Assembly (NCBI RefSeq): GCF_014647675.1
Contig: NZ_BMPQ01000004.1
Coordinates: 260,579 to 324,578, forward strand
DNA: 64,000 bases
Direction: 5' to 3'
Source of the DNA: Streptomyces flaveus
GTDB lineage: Bacteria > Actinomycetota > Actinomycetes > Streptomycetales > Streptomycetaceae
In this document: positions 17,767 to 26,397 of the stretch, piece by piece
Layout: every line of letters begins with the position of its first letter
How positions within the stretch are numbered: the first letter of the stretch is position 1
The notes under the pieces: model-generated
What the model was told of the DNA's origin: nothing
Database searches by the model: none
Seen by the model: the letters and a program-made list of their open reading frames with translations, nothing else
Made by a program: the position numbers and the translations under genes

Positions 17767-17957
17767 GGCTGGACCTTCAGCGCCGCAACAGGGCACACCC
17801 GCGCGGCGGCCGCGACGGAACTCTCGTGCTCCGGACCGACCTCGTCCCGGATCAGGTGCAGTTCACCCTCGTCGTCGAGGCGGAACACCTCGGGCGCGGT
17901 CTGCTCACACAGGCCGTGGCCCTCGCAACGGTCGAAGTCGACCAGGATCCGGGTCAT
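17763..17957 (-). CDS. [3Fe-4S] ferredoxin partner of P450
   Basis: This is a 64-residue protein. The cysteine pattern is Cys11-x5-Cys17 and Cys55-Pro (DRCEGHGLCEQTAPEVF; ARVCPVAAL). His14 stands where a fourth cysteine would be in [4Fe-4S] proteins, which is usual for actinomycete P450 ferredoxins. It lies one base from the second P450 stop and overlaps the reductase start. It is the electron carrier of the three-component monooxygenase. Confidence 0.9.
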   Translation of the reverse strand: MTRILVDFDRCEGHGLCEQTAPEVFRLDDEGELHLIRDEVGPEHESSVAAAARVCPVAALKVQP

Positions 17958-17958
17958 G

Positions 17959-19152
17959 TCACCGCTCTTCCGTGCGTACCGTGACGGGGAGCGAGGCCAG
18001 GCCCCTGATCACGTTGTTGAGCTTGCGGACCGGCTCGCCGGCGAGGTCGATCGACGACACACGCCGTACCAGCGCGCCGAGGACCGCGTTCGCCTCGATG
18101 CGGGCCAGGCCCTGGCCGGCGCAGCCGTGGACGCCGTAGCCGAGGGCGACGTGGTCGACCGGGTTGCGCCTGACGAGGAACTCCTCGGGCCGCTCCCACT
18201 TGCGTTCGTCGCGGTTGGCGGAGGCGTAGGACAGCAGGACCTTGCTGTCGGCCGGAATGGTGACGCCCTCGATGTCCACCGGCTGGGTGGTGCGCCGGAA
18301 GAAGCCCTGGGCGGGGGACTCCAGCCGCAGGGACTCCTCGAAGGCCGGGCCGACCAGGGACGGATCGGAGCGCACCTCCTGGTACGCCTTGGGATGCTGA
18401 GCGAAGAGCAGGACCGTGTTGCCGATGCCGTTGATCGTGGTGTCCATGCTCGCGATCACGTACGCGGACAGCAGCGGGATCACGGACGCCGCCTCGATGT
18501 CTCCCCGGTCCGCGGCCTGGTGGATGGCGGCGGCCCAGCCGTCCGGGTGGAGGTTGGCCGGCACCATCACGGTGTTGAGGTACTCGAACATCTGGCTGAC
18601 GAAGGGGAGGGAGGCCTGCGTGCGGGCGTTGAACGGTCCGAAGGTGTTGAACGCGGCGTCCGCGAAGGACAGCAGTGGTTCGCGTGCCTCCTCGGTCAGT
18701 CCGATCAGGTCGGCCACCACCGTCACGGGGAACACCGCGGCCAGGTCCGTGACGGCGTCGAAGCCGCCCTTGGCCACGGCGGTGGCGACCAGCTCGTCCC
18801 CGAGCTCCAGGATGCGGGTGCGCATCTTCGCCAGGGCCTTGGGTGCGAGTTTCTCGGAGAGCACCGCCCGCAGCCGGGTGTGATCCGGTGGGTCGCAGGC
18901 CAGCACGGTGCCTTTCATCAGGGCATTGAACTGGTCCTCGTAGCCCACGCCGTGCGCGGAGGAAAACCGTTCGTGATCGGCCAGGGCGGCCCGCACGTGT
19001 TCGTAGCGCGGCAGGATCCAGGCGTCGTATCCGGTCAGCCGTACGGCGGGGCCGGCGTCGCGCAGTTCGCGCAGGGCGGGATACGGATCGTGGAGCACGT
19101 CGTCGGCGAACAGATCGATGCCGGACGTGGGGACAGGCAAGGTCGCTTGCAT
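17959..19152 (-). CDS. Cytochrome P450 (second, CYP199-like in general pattern)
   Basis: This is a 397-residue protein. The ATG at 19152 has GGGAGAG upstream; the longer frame to 19245 runs into the operator region. I-helix VIASMDTT and K-helix EESLR are present. The heme loop is LGYGVHGCAG (Cys344), with Leu where Phe is almost always found two turns before the cysteine. The protein recalls benzoate-demethylating P450s of the CYP199 type, but this is a weak impression. It is the first gene of the leftward unit, directly downstream of a 20-bp operator. Confidence 0.88.
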   Translation of the reverse strand: MQATLPVPTSGIDLFADDVLHDPYPALRELRDAGPAVRLTGYDAWILPRYEHVRAALADHERFSSAHGVGYEDQFNALMKGTVLACDPPDHTRLRAVLSEKLAPKALAKMRTRILELGDELVATAVAKGGFDAVTDLAAVFPVTVVADLIGLTEEAREPLLSFADAAFNTFGPFNARTQASLPFVSQMFEYLNTVMVPANLHPDGWAAAIHQAADRGDIEAASVIPLLSAYVIASMDTTINGIGNTVLLFAQHPKAYQEVRSDPSLVGPAFEESLRLESPAQGFFRRTTQPVDIEGVTIPADSKVLLSYASANRDERKWERPEEFLVRRNPVDHVALGYGVHGCAGQGLARIEANAVLGALVRRVSSIDLAGEPVRKLNNVIRGLASLPVTVRTEER

Positions 19153-19247
19153 CAGCAACTCTCCCTTGAGTCGCTCGTGCCGCGACGGGCTCTGGGGCAG
19201 GGGAAGGCCCCGGTCGCGGCATGACAATGTGGGCAGCGAAGCCAATA

Positions 19248-19267
19248 ATGTGAGTTAACCCTCACAT
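19248..19267. promoter_or_regulatory. TetR-type operator copy 1 before the P450 operon
   Basis: ATGTGAGTTAACCCTCACAT has perfect 7-bp arms (ATGTGAG/CTCACAT) around six bases. It lies 96 bases upstream of the P450 start. A 20-bp site of the same design precedes the rightward operon (20117-20136). The TetR gene between the arms is the obvious candidate to bind both. Confidence 0.75.
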
Positions 19268-19401
19268 CGGCGCTGAGCACAAGTTCACAGACGGGAAGCG
19301 TCGCGTCAAGCCCCGTGATGCCTTTTCCGTGGACAGTCGAAAGGCCGCCCCGGATGCGGGCGGACGGCGCCGGACGCCTGCGTGTGCCGGGAGAGTGCAG
19401 G

Positions 19402-20049
19402 TCAGGAGCTCTGTGGCGCGCTCAGGAGGTAGGAGATGGTGGCCGTCTGGAGGTGGCTGCGCAGTTCATGCCAGGGCAGCGGACGGTAGGACTCCATCAG
19501 CTCGCCCTGGGTGATCCGATGGGCGATGGTCGCGTACATCAGGCGGTAGGCGAAGTCCAGTGCGGCCGCGCGGTCCGCGTGCGCGACAGGGACGTGGGCC
19601 AGTGCCTCGGCGAAGCGGCGGTTGCCATTGGTGCTGGCCCGTGAGCCTTCCGTGCGCACCGCCTCATGCCGGGTGCCCAGCAGGAAGAAGACGCGCAACA
19701 GGGCCTCGTGGGCCTGGAGCGCGTCGATGAACGCGCCGACCGCCTCGGCGATGGCCACGGCCGGGTCGCGCAGGATGCGCAGCCGCTTCATCGACAAGCG
19801 CTGTGTGATCTCGGCTTCCAGGTTCTCGGTGAAGGCGTGCTGGATGGCCAGCAGTAGTCCTTCCTTGTCGCCGAACCGGCGGTAGACGCTGCCCACTGCC
19901 ATGCCGGCCCGTTCGGCCACGGCGGCCACGGTCAGCGCGTCGGATCCGCCCTCTTCGAGCAGGGCGTACCCGGCGCGGAGGATGTCCTGCTGTGAACGGC
20001 GGCTGCGTTCTTGAAGGGCCGGGGGCCTGTGGGTCGGGGACTCGGTCAC
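19402..20049 (-). CDS. TetR-family transcriptional regulator of the aromatic cluster
   Basis: This is a 215-residue protein. The N-terminal HTH is at residues 20-65 (LTVAAVAERAGMAVGSVYRRFGDKEGLL), followed by a helical ligand-binding domain of usual TetR length. It is transcribed leftward from a 183-base gap shared with the flavin hydroxylase gene. Two matching palindromes flank its gene. It probably represses both arms until an aromatic substrate or intermediate binds. Confidence 0.85.
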   Translation of the reverse strand: MTESPTHRPPALQERSRRSQQDILRAGYALLEEGGSDALTVAAVAERAGMAVGSVYRRFGDKEGLLLAIQHAFTENLEAEITQRLSMKRLRILRDPAVAIAEAVGAFIDALQAHEALLRVFFLLGTRHEAVRTEGSRASTNGNRRFAEALAHVPVAHADRAAALDFAYRLMYATIAHRITQGELMESYRPLPWHELRSHLQTATISYLLSAPQSS

Positions 20050-20116
20050 GCACGCATTTTATTGATCGGCCTCTTGACGGCCATGTTGGCGGCGTGTGAA
20101 CCTCAACTCGCATCTA

Positions 20117-20136
20117 ATGTGAATTCACGCTCACAT
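20117..20136. promoter_or_regulatory. TetR-type operator copy 2 before the flavin hydroxylase operon
   Basis: ATGTGAATTCACGCTCACAT shares length and the outer ATGTGA/TCACAT arms with the site at 19248-19267. It lies 68 bases from the TetR start and 97 bases from the hydroxylase ATG, so it can serve both divergent genes. Confidence 0.75.
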
Positions 20137-20232
20137 ACGGATCTTGGGTGGCCTTTCTGGCGCCCGTTTCCGACCTCTTCTTCCGTTCCACCTCACCCTC
20201 GCAACGGCGCGGGATGCCCCCGGAGGTGCTTT

Positions 20233-21789
20233 ATGGCCCCTATCTATGACATCGCCGTCGTCGGCTACGGACCGACCGGCCTGACCGCCGCATCTCTGCT
20301 GGGCCGGCTCGGCCACCGCGTGGTGGTGTGCGAGCGGTGGCCCGGTCTGTACGGGCTGCCCCGGCTCACCCACATCGACGACGAGGCCGCCCGGACCGTC
20401 CAGGCGGCGGCCGATGTCGACGAGGCGCTGCGCGACTCGTCGCTGTGCCAGTACCTGTGGGTCAACGGCAAGGGCGACACACTCGTGAACATCCCCGCCA
20501 ACCCTGACGGCTTGATGGGGTATCCGGACCACCTCTCCATGTACCAGCCGGACGTGGAGAGCGCGATCGACAAACGACTGCGCGGCTACGGCACCGTCGA
20601 CGTACGCCAGGGGTGGGCCGTCACCGGCCTCGAGCAGGACGATGAGGGCGTCGCCCTGCGGCTGCGCGGCTGGAACGCCGAGGCGACGACGGCGGACGGC
20701 CCGCACGACGAGGTCCGGGCCCGCTATGTGATCGCCGCCGACGGCAGCCGCAGCGGTGTACGCGAGCTGCTCGAAGTCGAGCGCCAGGACTTGGGCTTCA
20801 ATGAGCGGTGGGTCAACGTCGACACCGAGTGGCTGCGCCCGCAGCCGCCGGAGTTCGCCTACGGCACGCAGTACTGCGACCCGGCGCGCGGCCACATGAC
20901 CATCAACATCGGCCACACCCGACAGCGCTTCGAGTTCGCCCTGTTCCCGGGGGAGAACAGCCAGGACATGACCACCCCGGAGGCTGCCTGGCGGCTGCTG
21001 CGCCAGTACCACGACCTCGGCCCCGACGACCTGCGCATCACCCGCCAGCTGGTGTACGCGTTCGAGGCCCGCATCGCGAGCCGCTGGCGGACCGGCAGGG
21101 TATTCCTGGCCGGCGACGCCGCCCACACCATGCCGCCGTACCTCGGCCAGGGTGCGTGCAGCGGCCTGCGCGACGCCGCCAACCTCGCCTGGAAGCTGCA
21201 CGTCGTCCTCGGCGGTCAGGCCCCGGACACGCTGCTGGACACCTACGAAAGCGAGCGCCGCCCGCACGTCACCGCCCTCACCCACGCGGCGATCGCCCTC
21301 GGCAAGGTCGCCAACACCCACGACGTCGAGGCCGCGGCGGCCCGGGACGCGGCCTTCTTCGCGGGCAAGGTGCCCCCGCCGCCGCCGTTCCCGCCGCTGA
21401 GTAACGGAGTGCTGCGGGCGGGCACGAGCGCGCCGGTCGGCACCCTCACACCGCAGGGGCGGATCCGTCTGGCCGACGGGCGCACCGGACGGCTCGACGA
21501 CCTGACCGGGTTCGGCTTCGTCCTGGTCGCAGCCGAGGACCCCACCGCCGCCCTCGGCCCGGAGCGGCTTGCCCTGCTTCAGCGCCTGGGCTGCGCCGTG
21601 ATCGCCCTGGACACCGTCGAGGACCTCGACGGCCGGCACCGCGCGTACCTCCGGGAACTCGGCGCAGCGGCCTACCTGGCGCGCCCCGACTTCGTCCTCT
21701 TCGGCACGGCAGCCGACAGCACGGACCTCGGCGCGCTGGTCGACGACCTCGCCTCCGCGCTGACGGCGGCCGTCGAGGCAGCGGCATGA
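20233..21789 (+). CDS. FAD-dependent aromatic hydroxylase (MhpA/resorcinol hydroxylase-like)
   Basis: This is a 518-residue protein. The ATG at 20233 has a GGAGGTG box; upstream in-frame starts are spurious. FAD motifs are GYGPTGLTAASLLG near residues 10-23, RYVIAADGSRSGVRELL, and GDAAHTMPPYLGQGACSGLRDAANL. This is class A flavoprotein hydroxylase architecture with a C-terminal thioredoxin-like domain, as in MhpA and phenol hydroxylases. It would use NAD(P)H and O2 to hydroxylate a phenolic ring. With hydroxyquinol dioxygenase downstream, conversion of a resorcinol-type compound to hydroxyquinol is the likely role. Confidence 0.85.
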   Translation: MAPIYDIAVVGYGPTGLTAASLLGRLGHRVVVCERWPGLYGLPRLTHIDDEAARTVQAAADVDEALRDSSLCQYLWVNGKGDTLVNIPANPDGLMGYPDHLSMYQPDVESAIDKRLRGYGTVDVRQGWAVTGLEQDDEGVALRLRGWNAEATTADGPHDEVRARYVIAADGSRSGVRELLEVERQDLGFNERWVNVDTEWLRPQPPEFAYGTQYCDPARGHMTINIGHTRQRFEFALFPGENSQDMTTPEAAWRLLRQYHDLGPDDLRITRQLVYAFEARIASRWRTGRVFLAGDAAHTMPPYLGQGACSGLRDAANLAWKLHVVLGGQAPDTLLDTYESERRPHVTALTHAAIALGKVANTHDVEAAAARDAAFFAGKVPPPPPFPPLSNGVLRAGTSAPVGTLTPQGRIRLADGRTGRLDDLTGFGFVLVAAEDPTAALGPERLALLQRLGCAVIALDTVEDLDGRHRAYLRELGAAAYLARPDFVLFGTAADSTDLGALVDDLASALTAAVEAAA

Positions 21790-22904
21790 CGAACGAGAAC
21801 CCTCAGACACCGGTGCTGTCACCGCTGGCCGCGGCCCAGCACCGGGCCATGCCCTTCACTCGGCTGGTCGACTGCGGCATGGACCATGCCGATGCCCGCC
21901 GGCTGCTCGCCGACACCACCGCGGGGATGCAGTGGCAGGACTCCGCCATGACCCTCGCGGAGACCCAGCTGGAGCGCGCCGGTCGCGCCGAGGCGGCCGG
22001 CCATCGGACCACGGCGCGCCAGGCGTACCGGTTCGCCTCCGCCGCGTTCATGTTCGCGCAGATGGCGTACCAGTCCGACACCGCGGAGAAGCGGGAACTG
22101 TACGAGCGCCACACCGCGGCGACCATGTCCGCCGCCGCCCTGCCGTCCCCGCACACGCCACTCATGGAACGGGTCACGGTCCCTCACCGCGCCGGCGCCC
22201 TCGGCGGCTGGCTGTGCCGACCCGCCTCCGGCAAGGTCCACGCCACCGTCATCGTGTGGGGTGGGCTCAGCGGCTGGGGAGCGGCCTACCTGCCGATCGC
22301 CGAGGCATACACGGCGCGTGGCCTGGCCTGCCTGCTGGCGGAGGGTCCCGGCCAGGGCGAATCCCGGCTGGCCCACGGGCTGTACGTCGATGAACGCGTG
22401 ACCGAGGGCTTCGCCCGCTTCGTCGACCTGGTCGAGGCCGATCAGCGTCTCGGCGGCCCCATCGCAATCCAGGGCATGAGCTTCGGCGGCCTGTTCGCGG
22501 CCCATCTGGCCGCTGCCGACCCGCGCGTGGCCGCTGTCGTGGTGAGCGGCGCCCCTGCCACTCCGGCAGTCCCCGAATTCCGCACCGCCCGCGAGCAGAT
22601 GGCCGCCGTGGTCGGCACGGACAACCTGGAGCGTGTCGCCGAGGTCATGGACGGCCTGCGCTTCGACCCGGACAAGCACCGCATCGGCTGCCCACTGCTC
22701 CTGCTGCACGGCGGCGAGGACCCCCTCGCCCGCTACGAGGACCAGCAACCCTTCCTGCAAGCCGCCGACCCCACCGCGGCGACCCTCCGCATCTGGCCCG
22801 ACGGCGAGCACACCCTCTACAACCACGCCGCCGAACGCGACGCGTTCACCGCCGACTGGTTCACCGACCATCTCGTCCGCACCCCCGGCAGTACGAACCG
22901 CTAG
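21786..22904 (+). CDS. Alpha/beta hydrolase, probable C-C bond hydrolase (DHPON-hydrolase/FrsA-like)
   Basis: This is a 372-residue protein that overlaps the hydroxylase gene by four bases. A helical N-terminal domain of about 130 residues precedes the hydrolase core. The nucleophile is Ser232 in GMSFGG; the acid lies in HGGEDPLARYED and the His in WPDGEHTLYNH. This layout matches 2,6-dihydroxypseudooxynicotine hydrolase and related enzymes that cut the side chain of a dihydroxyaryl ketone. In this operon it could release a dihydroxybenzene from an acyl or larger precursor. That reaction is inference; simple esterase activity is the main alternative. Confidence 0.75.
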   Translation: MTNENPQTPVLSPLAAAQHRAMPFTRLVDCGMDHADARRLLADTTAGMQWQDSAMTLAETQLERAGRAEAAGHRTTARQAYRFASAAFMFAQMAYQSDTAEKRELYERHTAATMSAAALPSPHTPLMERVTVPHRAGALGGWLCRPASGKVHATVIVWGGLSGWGAAYLPIAEAYTARGLACLLAEGPGQGESRLAHGLYVDERVTEGFARFVDLVEADQRLGGPIAIQGMSFGGLFAAHLAAADPRVAAVVVSGAPATPAVPEFRTAREQMAAVVGTDNLERVAEVMDGLRFDPDKHRIGCPLLLLHGGEDPLARYEDQQPFLQAADPTAATLRIWPDGEHTLYNHAAERDAFTADWFTDHLVRTPGSTNR

Positions 22905-22911
22905 GCCCCCC

Positions 22912-23781
22912 ATGGACTTCACCGTCGAGACCGCGACCGCGGCAGTCGTGGAAAGCTTCCGGAACACCAAGGACCCCCGGCTGCGGGAAGTGATGGAGAG
23001 CCTGACCCGTCATCTGCACGCTTTCGTCCGCGACATCGAGCCCACGATGGAGGAGTGGGAGACCGCGATCGATTTCCTCACCGCCGTCGGCCATACATGC
23101 GACGACACCCGGCAGGAGTTCATCCTGCTCTCCGACGTCCTGGGCGTCTCCATGCTCGTCGAAACCCTGAACGGGACCGAGCAGGGAACCGAGAGCACCG
23201 TTCTCGGCCCCTTCCACATGACCGAGTCGCCGCGCCGTGAACTCGGCGACTCCATCGACCTGTTGGGCACCGGCCGCCCCTGCGTTATCTCCGGCCGGGT
23301 GACAGGCGCCGACGGCACACCACTGGCGAACGCGGAACTCGACGTGTGGCAGTGCACCGAGGACGGTTTCTACGACGTTCAGCAACCCGACGTGCAGCCC
23401 CCGGGTAACGGGCGGGGCCTGTTCCGTACGGACGACGAGGGCCGCTACTGGTTCCGCACCGTCGTCCCCTCCCACTACCCGATCCCCACCGACGGCCCCG
23501 TCGGCCGCCTCCTCGAAGCGACCGGCCGCCATCCGTACCGGCCCGCCCACGTCCACTTCATCGCGAGCGCCGTCGGCCGTCGGCCGGTCACCACCCACGT
23601 GTTCGTCGCCGACAGTCCGTATATCGACTCCGACGCGGTCTTCGCCGTCAAACGGGGCCTCATCACCGACTTCAGCGAGTTGCACGACGCACAGGAGGCC
23701 GACCGCTTCGGCGTGACCGCCCCCTTCGCCCACGCCACATTCGACATCGTTCTGACAACCGCGCCGGAGGCCACGCCGTGA
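22912..23781 (+). CDS. Hydroxyquinol 1,2-dioxygenase (intradiol)
   Basis: This is a 289-residue protein of family length. The N-terminal helical dimerisation domain (VVESFRNTKDPRLREVMESL) precedes the intradiol core. Non-heme Fe(III) ligands are visible: Tyr154 (GFYDV), Tyr189 (SHYPIP), His213 and His215 (PAHVHF). TEGPF-like LGPFH and DVWQ motifs agree with hydroxyquinol rather than protocatechuate enzymes. It cleaves benzene-1,2,4-triol to maleylacetate. The start at 22912 lacks a strong Shine-Dalgarno box, so coupling to the gene eight bases upstream is likely. Confidence 0.9.
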   Translation: MDFTVETATAAVVESFRNTKDPRLREVMESLTRHLHAFVRDIEPTMEEWETAIDFLTAVGHTCDDTRQEFILLSDVLGVSMLVETLNGTEQGTESTVLGPFHMTESPRRELGDSIDLLGTGRPCVISGRVTGADGTPLANAELDVWQCTEDGFYDVQQPDVQPPGNGRGLFRTDDEGRYWFRTVVPSHYPIPTDGPVGRLLEATGRHPYRPAHVHFIASAVGRRPVTTHVFVADSPYIDSDAVFAVKRGLITDFSELHDAQEADRFGVTAPFAHATFDIVLTTAPEATP

Positions 23782-24848
23782 CCGCCCGACAGCCGAGTTT
23801 CACCTACGAAGCCCTGCCCATGCGGGTCATCTTCGGAGCCGGGACTCTCGCCCAACTGCCGCAGGAGGCCGAGCGGTTGGGTCTGCGCCGGCTGCTGGTG
23901 CTGTCCACGCCGGAGCAAGAGGCCCTCGCCGAGCACGCGGCAACGCTGCTCGAAGACGCGAGCGTCGGCCGGTTCACCGAAGCCCGGATGCACGTACCCG
24001 CCGATGTCGCGGCGGCGGCCCGCAAGGCCGCGCGGGAGGCCGGCGCGGATGGCTGTCTGGCCATCGGCGGGGGCTCCACGATCGGCCTGGGCAAGGTGAT
24101 CGCCCTGGAAACCGGGCTTCCCGTGATCAGCGTTCCCACCACCTACGCCGGCTCCGAGATGACGCCCATCTGGGGCCTCACCGACAACGGCCGCAAACGA
24201 ACCGGGCGCGACCGTTCCGTGCTGCCCCGCAGTGTCGTCTACGACCCCGAACTCACCCTCCGCCTCCCGGTGGACATGTCGGTGACCAGCGGCTTCAACG
24301 CCATCGCCCACGCGGTCGAAGCCCTGTACGCGCCCGACGCCTCACCGATCATCTCCCTGATGGCCGAAGAAGGCGTCCGCTCCCTGGCCACCGCCCTGCC
24401 CACCATCGCCAAGGCTCCCCTGGGCCTCGAGGCCCGGTCGGACGCACTGCGCGGGGCCTGGCTGTGCGGCGCCTGCCTGGGCGCCACGACCATGTCACTG
24501 CACCACAGGCTCTGCCACATCCTCGGCGGCACCTTCGACCTACCACACGCACCCACCCACACGGTCCTGCTCCCGTACGTCGCCGCCTTCAACCTCCCCG
24601 CGGCCCCTACAACGGAGCGGGCCCTGAGCCGCGCCCTTACCACCGACGACGTACCCAAGCACCTCGCAAGGACATCAGTCGAGCTCGGCGCCCCGCGCTC
24701 CCTGGCCGAACTCGGGCTGACCGAGCACGACGTGACGGAGATCGCCACTCAGGCGGTTGCCCAGCCTTACGCCAACCCCCGCCCGGTCACCGCCGACGCC
24801 GTCCGCTCCCTCGTGACGGACGCGCTGCACGGGACCCTCGCCCCCTGA
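23778..24848 (+). CDS. Maleylacetate reductase
   Basis: This is a 356-residue protein with a GTG start overlapping the dioxygenase stop (GTGA). It has an iron-containing-alcohol-dehydrogenase fold with AIGGGSTIGLGKVIALETGLP and ISVPTTYAGSEMTPIWGLT, diagnostic of maleylacetate reductases. His residues in FNAIAHAVEALYAP and LHHRLCHILGG lie where the family binds substrate/metal. It reduces maleylacetate to 3-oxoadipate with NAD(P)H, the last dedicated step before the general 3-oxoadipate route. It ends the rightward arm of the aromatic cluster. Confidence 0.92.
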   Translation: MTARQPSFTYEALPMRVIFGAGTLAQLPQEAERLGLRRLLVLSTPEQEALAEHAATLLEDASVGRFTEARMHVPADVAAAARKAAREAGADGCLAIGGGSTIGLGKVIALETGLPVISVPTTYAGSEMTPIWGLTDNGRKRTGRDRSVLPRSVVYDPELTLRLPVDMSVTSGFNAIAHAVEALYAPDASPIISLMAEEGVRSLATALPTIAKAPLGLEARSDALRGAWLCGACLGATTMSLHHRLCHILGGTFDLPHAPTHTVLLPYVAAFNLPAAPTTERALSRALTTDDVPKHLARTSVELGAPRSLAELGLTEHDVTEIATQAVAQPYANPRPVTADAVRSLVTDALHGTLAP

Positions 24849-24896
24849 CCGACACCTGGGCTCATGTACGAGGGACGAGGGTTCCGCGCTCCGTCA

Positions 24897-24920
24897 GGGC
24901 TGAGGGACCTCCCTCAGTCC
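24897..24920. terminator. Convergent hairpin after maleylacetate reductase
   Basis: GGGCTGAGGG (24897-24906) pairs with CCCTCAGTCC (24911-24920) around ACCT, with one G-T wobble. It lies between the converging maleylacetate reductase and B3/B4 genes. Confidence 0.6.
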
Positions 24921-24953
24921 CTACACCGGGGCGGGCCCGGACGGGTGGCGGTC

Positions 24954-25661
24954 TCAGGCGCTGGCCCGGGGTTGTGCCGGGCTGAGGAAGTGCACGGTGG
25001 TCTGTTCGGCGTGCGGGGCGAGCAGGCCCTGCAGTTCCTCCGCGGCAACCTTGAGGACGTCCCCGTCGCGGGTGGCGTGGAGGGTTTCGAGGGCGAAAGC
25101 GACGTGGGTGGAATCCTCGGTGACGCGGGTGCGGTGGGCGTCGCGGTGGTTCCAGTGGCGGGTCAGGACGCCGGTGGTGTCCGCGTAGATGATCTCGCCG
25201 GGCTTGGGGTGCTCGACGGTGTCGGGTTCGCCGAGCGGGGTGAAGGACTCGGTGCCGTCCGCGTATCGGATGTCGACGTCGCCGGTGACGTGGGCCAGGT
25301 CGAAGGCGCCGGCGGGCAGACCGTGCCGTACGGAGACGGCGTTGTAGGAGTCGACGGCCGGGTTGATGCGCGGCAGGCTTCCCTTCTTGGCGAGGCGGCG
25401 GCCGAGCGCGTCGACGCTGGGGCGGATACGGCGGGGGTTGGTGCCGAACGAGCGGTAGGCGGTGTGCCAGGCCTCGATGCGGGGGTCGGTCTCGTCGGCG
25501 GGCTGCCAGGTGCCGTCGGCGAGTTGCTGCTCCAGGTCCGCCAGGGCTGCGGTGGTGTGGGGCCAGGGCTCGTGGCCGCGCAGGCCGGTGGCGGTGACCA
25601 GGGCGATGAGGGTGTCGGGGAAGGCGTCCGCGACGGCGGGGGTGATGCGGAAGGCGGGCAT
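24954..25661 (-). CDS. B3/B4 domain protein (phenylalanyl-tRNA synthetase beta-like domain)
   Basis: This is a 235-residue protein. It has the stand-alone B3/B4 layout: FGTNPRRIRPSVDALGRRLAKKGSLPRINPAVDSYNAVSVRHGLP, then DIRYADGTESFTPLG and GEIIYADTTGVLTRHWNHRDAHRT. Free-standing versions are thought to edit mischarged tRNA or bind amino-acid-like ligands, and are often next to transporters or PaiB-like proteins. It is the last gene of a leftward unit with PaiB-like and EamA genes, divergent from an XRE-cupin regulator. The role is unproven. Confidence 0.75.
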   Translation of the reverse strand: MPAFRITPAVADAFPDTLIALVTATGLRGHEPWPHTTAALADLEQQLADGTWQPADETDPRIEAWHTAYRSFGTNPRRIRPSVDALGRRLAKKGSLPRINPAVDSYNAVSVRHGLPAGAFDLAHVTGDVDIRYADGTESFTPLGEPDTVEHPKPGEIIYADTTGVLTRHWNHRDAHRTRVTEDSTHVAFALETLHATRDGDVLKVAAEELQGLLAPHAEQTTVHFLSPAQPRASA

Positions 25662-25711
25662 GGGCGGGGTTTCCGTTTCCTGTGTCCGGGCGTGGGCGAT
25701 CGGGGCGGGGG

Positions 25712-26359
25712 TCAGGGCTTCCAGGGGCCGATGCGGTCCAGGCGGCGGCGCTGCTGGCGTGCGGTGGGCACGTCGAGGCCCTGGTCGCGTGCGGTGAGAC
25801 GGTCGGCGACAGCGGTGCGGTGTTCGACGGGCTTGTGGTCGTCGTACTTGAACTTGGCCTGTACGTCGGCGACTTCGAGGCGCAGGCCGCGGATGCCGGG
25901 CAGCATCCGGCCGTAGGGCGGCCGGCCGACGGCGACGGGGGCGTGGTCACCGTCGGGCTGGAAGTGGGCGAGTTGGCGGCGCAGCAGCTCGGCCTTGGCC
26001 TCGGGGTCGTCGACGATATGGGCGCGGCAGGTGAACTGGACGGCTGTGTAGTAGCTGGTGGGCACGCCGTCGGTGGGCGGAGTGTTGGCTTGGGCGCGCC
26101 AGGGGCCGGGGACGAAGGCGTAGTCACCGAGGACGGTGAAGAGGACGTTCGGGTCGCGCTCGATCGCCTTCCAGACCGGGTTGGGGCGGGCGAGGTGGAC
26201 CAGGAGATGGTCGCCGTCGCTGGTGAAGTGGGTGGGCACGGCGACGGGCGGGTGGCCGGGCAGGCCGTTGACGCTGAGCTGTCCGAAGTCGTGGCCTTCG
26301 GCGATCCAGGCTTGCCATTCGGCTTCGTCGAGGCTGGCGTCCCAGGGCTGGATGAGCAT
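25712..26359 (-). CDS. PaiB-like FMN-binding split-barrel protein
   Basis: This is a 215-residue protein. The ATG at 26359 has AGGAACC just upstream. The sequence LGDYAFVPGPWRAQ...VPTSYYTAVQFTCRAHIVDD and the C-terminal GRPPYGRMLPGIRGLRLEVADVQAKFK are typical of the PaiB/FMN-binding negative regulator family. Members bind FMN and are found in sporulation or polyamine regulation in Bacillus. In actinomycetes they often accompany transporters. It is encoded 38 bases after the EamA gene. Confidence 0.8.
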   Translation of the reverse strand: MLIQPWDASLDEAEWQAWIAEGHDFGQLSVNGLPGHPPVAVPTHFTSDGDHLLVHLARPNPVWKAIERDPNVLFTVLGDYAFVPGPWRAQANTPPTDGVPTSYYTAVQFTCRAHIVDDPEAKAELLRRQLAHFQPDGDHAPVAVGRPPYGRMLPGIRGLRLEVADVQAKFKYDDHKPVEHRTAVADRLTARDQGLDVPTARQQRRRLDRIGPWKP

Positions 26360-26397
26360 GCTGGTTCCTAAGAATGTTGGCGGTGGGGCTATGGGGC

